Assembly: GCA_045602425.1 (NCBI GenBank)
Contig: JAZSBO010000008.1
Coordinates: forward strand, 1 to 35,175
Reading direction: 5' to 3'
Source of the DNA: RGIG9608 sp045602425
GTDB taxonomy: Bacteria > Bacteroidota > Bacteroidia > Bacteroidales > Paludibacteraceae
Length of the DNA stretch: 35,175 bases
Of the stretch, positions 7,305-16,170 are shown in pieces. A program made the position numbers and the translations under genes. A model generated the notes under the pieces. It was given only the letters and a program-made list of their open reading frames with translations, was not told where the DNA came from and searched no databases. The first letter of the stretch is position 1, and each line of letters begins with the position of its first letter.

Positions 7305-8300
7305 ATGGAACAAACTATTGATTTTAGAGCGTTAAACGAACGCATTGAAAAACAAAGTGCTTTTGTTGATGCCCTCAATATGGGAATGGACAAAGTAATA
7401 GTAGGTCAAAAACACTTGGTAGAATCGTTGTTAATAGGTTTATTATCTAACGGGCACGTTCTCCTCGAAGGTGTTCCCGGGTTAGCAAAAACATTAGCAA
7501 TAAAAACATTAGCACAGTTGATTGATGCAGATTTTAGCCGAATACAATTCACCCCTGATTTATTACCAGCAGACGTTATAGGCACAATGATTTACAGTCA
7601 GAAGAAAGAGGAATTTTTAATTAAAAAAGGTCCTATTTTCTCGAATTTCATTTTAGCAGACGAAATCAATCGTGCTCCTGCGAAAGTACAAAGTGCTTTA
7701 CTCGAAGCTATGCAAGAACGCCAAGTAACAATTGGAGAATCAACATTTAAACTTGAAGAACCTTTTTTAGTACTTGCGACTCAAAATCCTATAGAGCAAG
7801 AAGGGACTTATCCTTTACCAGAAGCACAAGTCGATCGATTTATGCTGAAAGTTGTTATCAATTATCCACAAAAAGAAGAAGAGCGTCTGATTATTCGTCA
7901 AAATATTTGTGGGAAAGAGACAAAAGTGACTCCTGTACTCAAAATCGAGGATATTTTAGAAGCACGTAAAGTTGTTCACGAAGTTTATATGGACGAAAAA
8001 ATAGAACGTTATATTCTCGACATTGTATTTGCATCACGTTTCCCCGAAGAATATGGATTGGCAGAATTAAAAAATATGATTGCTTTTGGCGGTTCTCCAC
8101 GTGCATCAATCAATCTTGCATTAGCAGCTAGAACTTATGCATTCATCAGACGTAGAGGGTATGTAATTCCTGAAGATGTGCGAGCTGTAGCTCAAGATGT
8201 AATGCGTCATAGAATTGGATTAAGCTACGAAGCCGAAGCTAATAATATGACTTCTACTGAAATTATCAGCGAAATATTAAACTCTGTAGAAGTACCTTAA
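7305..8300 (+). CDS. moxR: MoxR-family AAA+ ATPase
   Basis: 331-residue AAA+ ATPase of the MoxR family, expected to act as a chaperone-like partner of VWA-domain proteins. The Walker A motif GVPGLAKT lies at about residues 56-63, Walker B is ILADEINRAP, and sensor 1 sits in LATQNPIEQEGTYPLPEAQ. The C-terminal helical lid contains GGSPRASINLA. It begins an operon in which a DUF58 protein and two VWA proteins (BatA, BatB) follow, the classic MoxR-Bat arrangement of Bacteroidota. A promoter with a TATATTTG box lies 30 bp upstream. Length and motifs are normal. Confidence 0.95.
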   Translation: MEQTIDFRALNERIEKQSAFVDALNMGMDKVIVGQKHLVESLLIGLLSNGHVLLEGVPGLAKTLAIKTLAQLIDADFSRIQFTPDLLPADVIGTMIYSQKKEEFLIKKGPIFSNFILADEINRAPAKVQSALLEAMQERQVTIGESTFKLEEPFLVLATQNPIEQEGTYPLPEAQVDRFMLKVVINYPQKEEERLIIRQNICGKETKVTPVLKIEDILEARKVVHEVYMDEKIERYILDIVFASRFPEEYGLAELKNMIAFGGSPRASINLALAARTYAFIRRRGYVIPEDVRAVAQDVMRHRIGLSYEAEANNMTSTEIISEILNSVEVP

Positions 8301-8337
8301 AAATACCAAATGGTTCGCATGTATAAAATCCAAATAG

Positions 8338-9207
8338 ATGGAAACAAGTGAATTATTAAAAAAAGTTCGGCAAATCGAGATAAAAACACGTGGTCTATCT
8401 CGTAATATTTTTGCAGGAGAATATCATACTGCTTTCAAAGGAAGAGGAATGACATTCTCCGAAGTCCGTGAATATCAGTATGGCGATGATGTTCGTAGCA
8501 TAGATTGGAATGTTACAGCACGTTTCAATCGCCCATTTATTAAGGTTTTCGAAGAAGAGCGAGAACTCACAGTTATATTACTAATCGATGTTTCAGGAAG
8601 TTTAGATTTTGGCACTGGTGTTTCACTCAAACGCAATATAATGACCGAAGTTGCTGCTACACTTGCTTTTTCGGCAATACAAAACAATGATAAAATTGGA
8701 GTTATATTCTTTTCGGATAAAATTGAAAAATTTATTCCTCCACAAAAAGGTCGAAAACATATCCTTTATATCATTCGTGAACTAATCGATTTTAAACCAA
8801 CGAGCAATAAAACGAGTATTTCTGAAGCATTGTCATATTTTACAAACGTGATAAAAAAACGTTCAACAGCATTTTTAATATCAGACTTTATGGATTCAAA
8901 GGCATTTGATAATGCACTAACGATTGCAAACAGAAAACATGATATTGTAGCTGTACAAATCTATGACAAACGCGAAACCGAATTGCCAGCCGTAGGTCTT
9001 ATCAAAGTAAAAGATGCAGAAACGGGAGAAAGAATCTGGATAAATACCAACGACAATTGGCTACGGAAACTTTATAGTGATACTTGGGCAGAAAAACAAT
9101 TATTATTACAACAAACATTCCAAAAATCTAAAATCGACAATGTATCTATTGATACTGATGAGGATTATGTTAAAGCACTTATCCGATTGTTTAAATTAAG
9201 AAGTTAA
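8338..9207 (+). CDS. DUF58 domain protein with VWA-like fold
   Basis: 289 residues, soluble. The DUF58 core GDDVRSIDWNVTARFN is followed directly by VFEEERELTVILLIDVSGS, which contains a DxSxS metal-ion-dependent adhesion site of the VWA fold. A basic N-terminus includes the family's GRGMTFSEVREYQYGDD stretch. DUF58 proteins sit next to moxR in many bacteria and are thought to be a target or partner of the ATPase. The gap of 37 bp after moxR has no promoter that I can see. The biochemical role is not established for the family. Confidence 0.92.
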   Translation: METSELLKKVRQIEIKTRGLSRNIFAGEYHTAFKGRGMTFSEVREYQYGDDVRSIDWNVTARFNRPFIKVFEEERELTVILLIDVSGSLDFGTGVSLKRNIMTEVAATLAFSAIQNNDKIGVIFFSDKIEKFIPPQKGRKHILYIIRELIDFKPTSNKTSISEALSYFTNVIKKRSTAFLISDFMDSKAFDNALTIANRKHDIVAVQIYDKRETELPAVGLIKVKDAETGERIWINTNDNWLRKLYSDTWAEKQLLLQQTFQKSKIDNVSIDTDEDYVKALIRLFKLRS

Positions 9208-9209
9208 TT

Positions 9210-10169
9210 ATGAATCGATTTCTTTTAATTTTATTCTTATTGTGTAGTTCTGTTTTCCTAAAAGCACAAAATTTTACGGTAACAGCAAAAATAGATTCAT
9301 CGTTTTTATTCATTGGAGAACAAGCGGGATTATCTTTTGAAATTATACAACCAAAGAATTCAAAAATACAATTACCATTATTTTCCGATACCATTGTTAG
9401 TGGGATAGAACTAATTGCTCGACAAAAACCCGACACAACATTACTTGAAAATGAGAAGATAAAAGTATTACATAAATTTATAATCACCTCATTCGACACA
9501 GCATTGTATTACATTCCTTCGTTTGATATTTACAATGACAATGGCGAAACTGTAGGTTCCAATCCACTCTCATTAAAAGTATTTACTGTCGACACTGATA
9601 CTACACAATATCAAATTGCAGATATTAAACCAATATACGACCCACCTTTTAATTGGCGAGGTTTCTTCTTAAATTTATTTTATATCCTACTTGCTTTAGC
9701 TGGCATTTTTGCTATTTATTGGATTATTAGACGCTATCTTCAAAACAAAAAAATATTGCCATCTACCGAAAAACCTCAACCTGAGGTTCTCGCTCACGTT
9801 TTAGCATTAGAAATGCTTGATACTATAAAAAATGAAAAACGTTGGGAACGTGGCGAAGCAAAGCCTTATTATACAGAATTAACTGATGTTTTGCGTATTT
9901 ATATAGAAAAACGCTATCACCTGAATGCTATGGAGTCAACCTCCGACGAGATTTTAGCATTGCTAAAAAACATTGGTATAAAACGCGAAATCATTACATC
10001 GTTAAAGCTTTTGCTAGAGCTATCCGATTTAGTAAAATTTGCAAAATGGGAGCCAATGCTTGATGATTACTTGAAAAGTCTCTCTATAGCTTATGCCTTT
10101 GTAAATGACACCAAAGAAGTTATTGAGAAAGAAGTAAATCAAAATGAATCACTCAAAATTGACAAATAA
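9210..10169 (+). CDS. Unnamed bat-operon membrane protein, BatD-like layout
   Basis: 319 residues, two bases after the DUF58 stop. A signal peptide (MNRFLLILFLLCSSVFLKAQ) leads a beta-rich periplasmic domain of about 130 residues that resembles the repeats in BatD (FTVTAKIDSSFLFIGEQAGLSFEI). One transmembrane helix at about 150-170 (FFLNLFYILLALAGIFAIYWII) precedes a cytoplasmic helical domain (YYTELTDVLRIYIEKRYHLNAMESTSDEIL). A domain of the same kind ends BatD further down the operon. It occupies the place of an uncharacterised gene usually found between DUF58 and batA in Bacteroidota. I infer an accessory Bat complex subunit; no enzymatic motif is visible. Confidence 0.82.
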   Translation: MNRFLLILFLLCSSVFLKAQNFTVTAKIDSSFLFIGEQAGLSFEIIQPKNSKIQLPLFSDTIVSGIELIARQKPDTTLLENEKIKVLHKFIITSFDTALYYIPSFDIYNDNGETVGSNPLSLKVFTVDTDTTQYQIADIKPIYDPPFNWRGFFLNLFYILLALAGIFAIYWIIRRYLQNKKILPSTEKPQPEVLAHVLALEMLDTIKNEKRWERGEAKPYYTELTDVLRIYIEKRYHLNAMESTSDEILALLKNIGIKREIITSLKLLLELSDLVKFAKWEPMLDDYLKSLSIAYAFVNDTKEVIEKEVNQNESLKIDK

Positions 10170-10171
10170 TT

Positions 10172-11155
10172 ATGCAGTTCAACAATCCTGAATATTTATA
10201 TTTCCTACTTTTTCTTATACCTGTAACGTTTTGGTATATTTTTAAGCAATTTCAGGCTGATGCAAGTTTGCAAATTTCTAGTATTAGTTCGCTAAAACTT
10301 CCTCAACGAAAATCATTCATCATATTAAGACACTTGCCTTTCTTTTTCAGAATAATTACTCTGACATGTTTAATAATTGTTGTTTCGCGACCACAATTAT
10401 CAAATAGCTTTCGTAGTGAAAATACTGAAGGGATTGACATTATGATGGCTCTCGACATTTCGGGGACAATGCTTGCCGAAGATCTTCGCCCAAACCGATT
10501 AGAAGCTGCAAAAAACGTAGCTACCGAATTCATTGCTGGTCGTCCAAATGACAACATCGGCTTGGTAGTATTTGCAGGAGAGAGTTTTACGCAATGTCCA
10601 TTAACTACCGACCACGCAGTACTTATAAATCTCTTTAATAACATTAAATATGGTATGATTGAAGATGGTACTGCCATCGGATTAGGACTTGCTAATTCTG
10701 TAGGCAGGATAAAAGATAGTATGGCAAAGTCAAAAGTAGTGATATTGCTTACCGATGGGTCGAATAATGCTGGCGATATAGCACCTCTAACAGCTGCCGA
10801 AATAGCAAAAACTTTTGGTATTAGAGTTTATACAATAGGTGTTGGCACACGTGGAATTGCAAAATTCCCTTACCAAACACCTATGGGCATTCGTTATCAA
10901 GACATGCAAGTTGATATTGACGAAGATATGCTCCGACAAGTAGCTGCAATGACTGGTGGAAGTTATTTTAGAGCTACTGATAACAACAAGTTAAAAGAAA
11001 TTTATACGGAAATAGATAAAATGGAAAAAACAAAAATACGAGTTCAAGAGTATAGTAAAAGGAAAGATATTTATTTACCTTTTGCTCTTATCGCATTTTT
11101 GTGCTTATTAGGCGAAATCATTTTAAAAAACACTATTCTCCGAAAACTGCCATAA
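10172..11155 (+). CDS. batA: BatA, VWA-domain aerotolerance protein
   Basis: 327-residue membrane protein. Two hydrophobic segments at the N-terminus (YLYFLLFLIPVTFWYIF and PFFFRIITLTCLIIVV) are followed by a VWA domain and a C-terminal transmembrane helix (LPFALIAFLCLLGEIIL). The MIDAS motif is DISGT, with threonine in place of the last serine of DxSxS, followed by the usual Thr and Asp sites (GTAIG and LTDGSNNAGD). It follows the previous gene by two bases. The bat operon is linked to aerotolerance in Bacteroides fragilis and to stress resistance in Leptospira, but the molecular role is not known. BatA and BatB are diverged duplicates, both starting with the F-N/A-NPEYLY signature. Confidence 0.93.
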   Translation: MQFNNPEYLYFLLFLIPVTFWYIFKQFQADASLQISSISSLKLPQRKSFIILRHLPFFFRIITLTCLIIVVSRPQLSNSFRSENTEGIDIMMALDISGTMLAEDLRPNRLEAAKNVATEFIAGRPNDNIGLVVFAGESFTQCPLTTDHAVLINLFNNIKYGMIEDGTAIGLGLANSVGRIKDSMAKSKVVILLTDGSNNAGDIAPLTAAEIAKTFGIRVYTIGVGTRGIAKFPYQTPMGIRYQDMQVDIDEDMLRQVAAMTGGSYFRATDNNKLKEIYTEIDKMEKTKIRVQEYSKRKDIYLPFALIAFLCLLGEIILKNTILRKLP

Positions 11156-11168
11156 AAACCACTAACGT

Positions 11169-12212
11169 ATGTTTAGATTTGCAAATCCTGAATATTTATA
11201 TCTGCTACTAATAATTCCAATATTATTGGGGTTATTTATATGGGCTAACAAAAGACAGCAAAAAAACTTGCAGTTATTTGGTAATCCAAAATTATTAAAA
11301 CCACTTATGCCAAATGCATCTTATGTCCGTCCACAAATAAAATTTTATTTGATGCTAACAGCTCTAATACTAATAATCTTCGCATTATCACGACCTCAAT
11401 TTGGAGCAAAACTCTCTACTGTAAAAAAACAAGGTATCGAAGCAATGATTGTATTAGATGTATCGAACTCTATGTTGGCACAGGATGTTCAACCAAATAG
11501 ACTTGAAAACTCTAAAATGATTCTTTCTAAACTTATCGACAACATGTCTGATGATAAAATTGGATTAATTGTTTTTGCGGGCGATGCATTTACACAAATT
11601 CCTATTACTGCCGATTATATTTCAGCAAAAATGTTTTTATCGTCGATTTCACCAAATATGGTAGCCCGTCAAGGCACTGCTATCGGCACTGCCATCGACA
11701 TGGCAATACATGCTTTCGGTGAAGAAAACAATAAAATTGCTCGTACAATTATCGTTATCACTGATGGCGAAAATCATGAAGACGATGCTATTGGAGCAGC
11801 AAAACTTGCACACGAAAAAGGCATTTCTATTAACATAATAGGGATGGGTAAAAGCGAAGGTTCTCCTATACCTATACCGGGCACAATGTCTTTCAGAAAA
11901 GACAAGGAAGGAAACGTTGTTGTCTCTAAACTCAACGAAACAATGTGTCGCCAAATAGCCGAGGCTGGAGGTGGAATTTATGTTCGTGCCGACAATTCGA
12001 ATATCGCTTGGAAAGCAATAGAAAAAGAAATAAATCAAATGTCGAAATCCGATTTAGAAACAAAAGTTTACTCGGAATACGATGAAAAGTTCTTTATTTT
12101 TGCTTGGATAGCATTCTTTTTACTTCTAATAGAATTCCATTTGTTGAATAGAAAAAACAAAGAATTAAATAAATACAACTTCTTTGAAAAAGAAATTTTC
12201 AAAAAGAAATAA
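11169..12212 (+). CDS. batB: BatB, VWA-domain aerotolerance protein
   Basis: 347 residues. Layout is the same as BatA: two N-terminal hydrophobic segments (YLYLLLIIPILLGLFIWA and LMLTALILIIFAL), a VWA domain with intact MIDAS DVSNS, GTAIG and ITDGENHEDD, then a C-terminal helix (FFIFAWIAFFLLLIEFHLL). The first residues FANPEYLYLLL echo those of BatA, pointing to an old duplication. It lies 13 bp after batA and four bases before batC. It probably forms a membrane complex with BatA in the cytoplasmic membrane; this is inferred from family work. Confidence 0.93.
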   Translation: MFRFANPEYLYLLLIIPILLGLFIWANKRQQKNLQLFGNPKLLKPLMPNASYVRPQIKFYLMLTALILIIFALSRPQFGAKLSTVKKQGIEAMIVLDVSNSMLAQDVQPNRLENSKMILSKLIDNMSDDKIGLIVFAGDAFTQIPITADYISAKMFLSSISPNMVARQGTAIGTAIDMAIHAFGEENNKIARTIIVITDGENHEDDAIGAAKLAHEKGISINIIGMGKSEGSPIPIPGTMSFRKDKEGNVVVSKLNETMCRQIAEAGGGIYVRADNSNIAWKAIEKEINQMSKSDLETKVYSEYDEKFFIFAWIAFFLLLIEFHLLNRKNKELNKYNFFEKEIFKKK

Positions 12213-12216
12213 AACT

Positions 12217-12912
12217 ATGAAAAACACTTTTTTTGATATGAGAATATTACTTCTTTTTGTATTTTTTATTGCTTCTATTCCAACGTGTTTTGCACAAGAA
12301 GAAAGCAAAAATGTGCGAAAAGGGAACAGTTTTTACGAAGAGGAAAAATACGTAGAATCGGAAGTTGAATACCGAAAAGGATTAGAAAAAAATCAAAAAT
12401 CTTTTGAAGGGAATTTCAATTTAGGGAACGCACTCTATCGTCAAGAGAAATATCCCGAAGCGGCACAACAATTTCAAAATGCGATTTCTTACATTGACAA
12501 CGACAAACAAAAACTTGCAGCATCCTATCACAACATGGGGAATGCTTTACTTAAAGCAAACAAAGTACAAGAAAGCATAGAAGCATATAAACAAGCTCTT
12601 AGAGCTAATCCAAAAGACGATGAAACTCGTACAAATTTAGCTTATGCTCAAACGCTTTTACAACAACAGCAAAACGAGCAGCAGCAACAAAATCAACAAC
12701 AAGAAAACCAACAGCAAGAAAAAAAGGAAAAGCAACAGAACCAACAACAGCAGAACGAGCAACAGCAGCAAAAACAGCAAGAGGAAATGTCTAAAGAAAA
12801 TGCTGAACAGATATTAAACGCTCTTTTACAAGACGAAAAAGATGTACAAGACAAAGTAAAGCAACAACAAATGCAACAAAATAAACGTTATCGTGTAACA
12901 AAAGATTGGTAA
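12217..12912 (+). CDS. batC: BatC, TPR protein with glutamine-rich tail
   Basis: 231 residues from the ATG at 12217; an upstream ATG at 12184 lies inside batB and gives no signal peptide at its start. A signal peptide (MRILLLFVFFIASIPTCFAQ) precedes three or so TPR units (residues about 35-140, with FNLGNALYRQEKYPEAAQQF and NMGNALLKANKVQESIEAYKQAL). A low-complexity stretch made mostly of Gln, Asn, Glu and Lys follows. TPRs suggest protein-protein contacts in the periplasm with the BatA/BatB VWA domains. The stop overlaps the first possible batD ATG (TAATG). Confidence 0.9.
   Translation: MKNTFFDMRILLLFVFFIASIPTCFAQEESKNVRKGNSFYEEEKYVESEVEYRKGLEKNQKSFEGNFNLGNALYRQEKYPEAAQQFQNAISYIDNDKQKLAASYHNMGNALLKANKVQESIEAYKQALRANPKDDETRTNLAYAQTLLQQQQNEQQQQNQQQENQQQEKKEKQQNQQQQNEQQQQKQQEEMSKENAEQILNALLQDEKDVQDKVKQQQMQQNKRYRVTKDW
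12650..12790 (+). repeat. CAA/CAG-rich low-complexity tract in batC
   Basis: Runs of CAA and CAG codons interrupted by AAC, GAG and AAA encode the Gln-rich part of BatC. The repeat is in-frame and imperfect, so unit gain or loss would change only the linker length. Confidence 0.8.
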
Positions 12913-14741
12913 TGATTATGAAAAGATTTTTATTTCTCTCACTATTATTATTTGCTACGATAATAGTCAATGCCGAAGATGTCAGTTTCACAGCAACAGC
13001 ACCAGATGCAGTAGCAAACGGACAAACTTTTCAGTTGATATATTCGGTAAACGCATCTGCAAAAGAATTGCGAATCCCTGAAATTCCGGACTTTGAAATT
13101 GTGGCTGGTCCATTCCAATCCAAAAGTTCATCGACACAAATTGTCAATGGCAATATCACGCATTCTATGTCATTACGTTTTACTTATACCCTTATTTCTA
13201 AAAAGGAAGGCACATTCACAATTCCTGCAGCAACCATAATGGTTGACAAACAGAAATATTCATCAAATGCTCTTACAATCAAAGTTTTACCTGCTGATGA
13301 AGAAATTACACCATCAAACAACAATACCGGGAACACCGCACCAAAAACTCAAACTGTAACTAACGATAATCTATTTATTCGTGCCATTGTTTCACATAAA
13401 AATGTTTACGAACAAGAGCATATTCTTGTTACCTATAAAATCTATACACGAGTTGATTTAGTAAATATTGATAAAGTTAAATTCCCTGATTTCAAGGATT
13501 TTTTAATGCAAGAGATTGAATTGCCAAAAGACAAACAATTTGCATTAGAAAATTATAACGGAAAAAATTATAACACTATTACTTTAAGGCAAGTACTGCT
13601 CTATCCTCAACGTTCGGGTACACTGAACATTGATAAAATGACCTGCGATGCTATTGTTAGAGTTCGTAATACGGGGCCATCACGTAGTATTTTCGACGAC
13701 TTTTTTGACACCTATCAAGAAGTTGTTAAACCAATTGCTACAAATACTGAAAAAATCGAGGTAAAAGCTTTACCAGAAGGCAAACCCGTAGGATTTAGTG
13801 GTGCTGCAGGCACATTTACTCTCTCGTCGTCTATCAATAAGCAAGATTTAACCGAAAACGAATCCGTTACTATAAAACTTAAAATTTCGGGCAACGGAAA
13901 CATCAAATTATTAAAGAATCCTGAAATAAAATTTCCAGCTGATTTTGAAGTTTATGATCCCAAAGTTGAAAATAATTTCACAAACACAACTTCGGGTGTA
14001 AGTGGGACAAAAATTATAGAATATTTAGCAATACCTCGACATAGTGGTACATTTACAATACCGCCAGTAGAGTTTTCGTATTTCGATACAAAAACAAAAA
14101 CGTATAAAACATTACGATCAGAAACATTCACTTTGAACGTAACAAAAAGTTCTGGAGACGAAAACACAAACGATGCTCCAGTTGTAAATAACTTCACAAA
14201 TAAAGAATCAGTAAAGTTATTAGGTAGCGACATTCGACATATTTATGTAAACAATTTCTCCCTCAAAAAGTCAGAACGATTCTTTTTTGGGACATGGGGA
14301 TTTGCTCTTGCTTATATTCTTCCTCTCGTTTTTGTAGCATTTGTATTCTGGTTTTTCAGAAAACAAGCGAAAGAAAATGCTGACATTATAAAAGTTCGAA
14401 ATAGAAAAGCAAACAAAATAGCTCAAAAACGCTTACGTTTAGCTGAAAAATATCTAAAAGAACAGAAAAAAGAAGAATTTTATAGCGAAGTACTTAAAGC
14501 CATTTGGGGATATTTATGCGACAAACTATCAATACCTCAAGCACAACTTAACAAAGATAACGTCGAAAATGAATTACGAAAACACGATTTAGAAGAACCG
14601 TTAATTAAAGATTTTATGAAAATTCTCGACGAATGTGAATTTGCACAATATGCACCTGGAGAAACTGTCGAAGCACGCGACAATCTTTATTCTGACACTA
14701 TGCGTATTATCACTTTATTAGAAGAACAAATAAAAAAATAG
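12912..14741 (+). CDS. batD: BatD, oxygen-tolerance protein
   Basis: About 609 residues. I took the ATG at 12912, coupled to the batC stop as TAATG; the ATG at 12918 is equally possible and gives MKRFLFLSLLLFATIIVNA as signal peptide. A TTG six bases earlier is unlikely. The periplasmic part holds several beta-sandwich repeats (FTATAPDAVANGQTFQLIYS; FIRAIVSHKNVYEQEHILVTY; FTLSSSINKQDLTENESVTI). A transmembrane helix (WGFALAYILPLVFVAFVFWFF) and a cytoplasmic helical domain (LRLAEKYLKEQKKEEFYSEV) end it. This is the usual BatD layout. It is thought to work with BatA-C at the membrane; the mechanism is unknown. Confidence 0.92.
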   Translation: MIMKRFLFLSLLLFATIIVNAEDVSFTATAPDAVANGQTFQLIYSVNASAKELRIPEIPDFEIVAGPFQSKSSSTQIVNGNITHSMSLRFTYTLISKKEGTFTIPAATIMVDKQKYSSNALTIKVLPADEEITPSNNNTGNTAPKTQTVTNDNLFIRAIVSHKNVYEQEHILVTYKIYTRVDLVNIDKVKFPDFKDFLMQEIELPKDKQFALENYNGKNYNTITLRQVLLYPQRSGTLNIDKMTCDAIVRVRNTGPSRSIFDDFFDTYQEVVKPIATNTEKIEVKALPEGKPVGFSGAAGTFTLSSSINKQDLTENESVTIKLKISGNGNIKLLKNPEIKFPADFEVYDPKVENNFTNTTSGVSGTKIIEYLAIPRHSGTFTIPPVEFSYFDTKTKTYKTLRSETFTLNVTKSSGDENTNDAPVVNNFTNKESVKLLGSDIRHIYVNNFSLKKSERFFFGTWGFALAYILPLVFVAFVFWFFRKQAKENADIIKVRNRKANKIAQKRLRLAEKYLKEQKKEEFYSEVLKAIWGYLCDKLSIPQAQLNKDNVENELRKHDLEEPLIKDFMKILDECEFAQYAPGETVEARDNLYSDTMRIITLLEEQIKK

Positions 14742-14742
14742 G

Positions 14743-14747
14743 AGGAT
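14743..14747 (+). promoter_or_regulatory. Shine-Dalgarno-like GGAGG before batE
   Basis: The sequence AGGAGG ends five to six bases before the batE ATG at 14753. Strong Shine-Dalgarno sequences are rare in Bacteroidota and I noticed no comparable site before the other genes of this window. Confidence 0.5.
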
Positions 14748-14752
14748 TCACT

Positions 14753-15505
14753 ATGAAATTGATAAAATATTTGCTTATACTATTTTCTTTGCAAACCTCA
14801 ATTGTATTTGCATCAACCATTGAGTTACAAGAGCAAGCCCGTATAGCATATAGTAATGGTGATTATGCTCAAGCTATTTCTCTTTATAAAACAATAAGTC
14901 AAGATGGAGAATCCGACAAATTATATTACAATTTAGGAAATGCCTATTACAAAGACAACCAAATAGGGAAAGCAATTCTTAACTACGAGAGAGCTTTACG
15001 AATTAATCCATCATACGATGATGCGATGTTCAATCTACAACTTGCAAATGCAAAGATCCAAGATAAGATAGACCCTATCGAGATATTTTTTTTAACACAA
15101 TGGATAAATAATCTACGCTCACTTTTATCATCAAATGTATGGGCATGGATAAGTATCATTATGTTCTCTCTTACACTTTTGTCAGCACTTGGTTATGCTT
15201 TCGGACCTTACAAATGGCTCCGAAAAACTGCTTTTTTTATGATATTGTTTTTCCTCATTTTTTCAATTACAACATTTAGCTTTGCACAACAACAAAAGAA
15301 TTACATGGAACAGCGAGTTGAAGCAATTGTTATGGATTCTTCTGTTACGGTAAAAAGTTCACCCGATGAAAGTGGAACAGAATTGTTTGTCATTCACGAA
15401 GGAACAAAAGTTTTTATCAAAAATACTTTGAATCAATGGGTTGAGATTTCTCTTTTAGACGGGAACGTTGGTTGGGTTAAAAAATCACAAATAGAACAAA
15501 TATAA
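14753..15505 (+). CDS. batE: BatE, TPR and SH3-like protein
   Basis: 250 residues. A signal peptide (MKLIKYLLILFSLQTSIVFA) leads two TPR units (ARIAYSNGDYAQAISLY and YYNLGNAYYKDNQIGKAILNYERAL). Two transmembrane helices follow (WAWISIIMFSLTLLSALGYA and FFMILFFLIFSITTFSFA), then a bacterial SH3-type domain (VEAIVMDSSVTVKSSPDESGTELFVIHEGTKV). This is the full-length BatE layout. It closes the named bat genes, but its stop overlaps the next ATG (TAATG), so the operon continues into the PAP2 phosphatase. Confidence 0.92.
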   Translation: MKLIKYLLILFSLQTSIVFASTIELQEQARIAYSNGDYAQAISLYKTISQDGESDKLYYNLGNAYYKDNQIGKAILNYERALRINPSYDDAMFNLQLANAKIQDKIDPIEIFFLTQWINNLRSLLSSNVWAWISIIMFSLTLLSALGYAFGPYKWLRKTAFFMILFFLIFSITTFSFAQQQKNYMEQRVEAIVMDSSVTVKSSPDESGTELFVIHEGTKVFIKNTLNQWVEISLLDGNVGWVKKSQIEQI

Positions 15506-16170
15506 TGGAACAACTTATTGAGTTTGACAAGCAGTTACTTCTTTTCTTTAACGGATTTCATACACCTTTTTGGGATAATTTCTTCTATACCTTTTCAGGT
15601 ACAATGATTTGGATTCCAATTGCAGTCCTCATCTGCGGTGTTATTATAAAAACCAAAAAGAAAGATGCTTTTTTTATTCTGCTATTTCTCTCTATTGCCA
15701 TTGTGCTATCTGACCAAATTTCGACTTTAATAAAAACTCTTGTTGAACGACCTCGCCCAACAAGAGAAGTTACGCTACAAGGTTTAGTACAAACGGTAAA
15801 TGGTTATTTAGCTGGTCGCTATGGTTTTGTTTCATCGCACGCATCAAACTCATTTGCTTTTGCACTTTTTTCTGCATTACTATTTCGACATTGCACTTAC
15901 ACTTGTACTATTTTTGTTTGGGCTACAATAAATTCCTATTCGAGAATGTATTTGGGCGTTCATTATCCGGGAGATATTCTTGGAGGAATCTTTTTAGGAT
16001 TAACATTAGGCGGACTAATGTTTTATGCTATGAAACGTTTTCGTCCACAAACACTTGTACAACACCAGTCTATTCACTACACTCAAACAGGGTTTTCGTT
16101 TATCTCTATTTATGGAATTTTAGCAGGCATTTTGCTAACCATACTTGCAATTTGCCTCACAAGCATTTAA
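15505..16170 (+). CDS. PAP2-family membrane phosphatase
   Basis: 221-residue integral membrane phosphatase of the PAP2 type. The three acid-phosphatase motifs are visible: KTLVERPRP (K-x6-RP), SSHAS (with the catalytic His), and SRMYLGVHYPGD (SR-x5-H-x3-D), spread over about six hydrophobic segments. Substrates in this family are phosphatidic acid, undecaprenyl diphosphate or lipid A phosphates, and sequence alone does not choose between them. It shares one base with the batE stop, so it is probably translated together with the bat genes. Its own stop overlaps the convergent DUF3467 gene by four bases. Confidence 0.9.
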   Translation: MEQLIEFDKQLLLFFNGFHTPFWDNFFYTFSGTMIWIPIAVLICGVIIKTKKKDAFFILLFLSIAIVLSDQISTLIKTLVERPRPTREVTLQGLVQTVNGYLAGRYGFVSSHASNSFAFALFSALLFRHCTYTCTIFVWATINSYSRMYLGVHYPGDILGGIFLGLTLGGLMFYAMKRFRPQTLVQHQSIHYTQTGFSFISIYGILAGILLTILAICLTSI

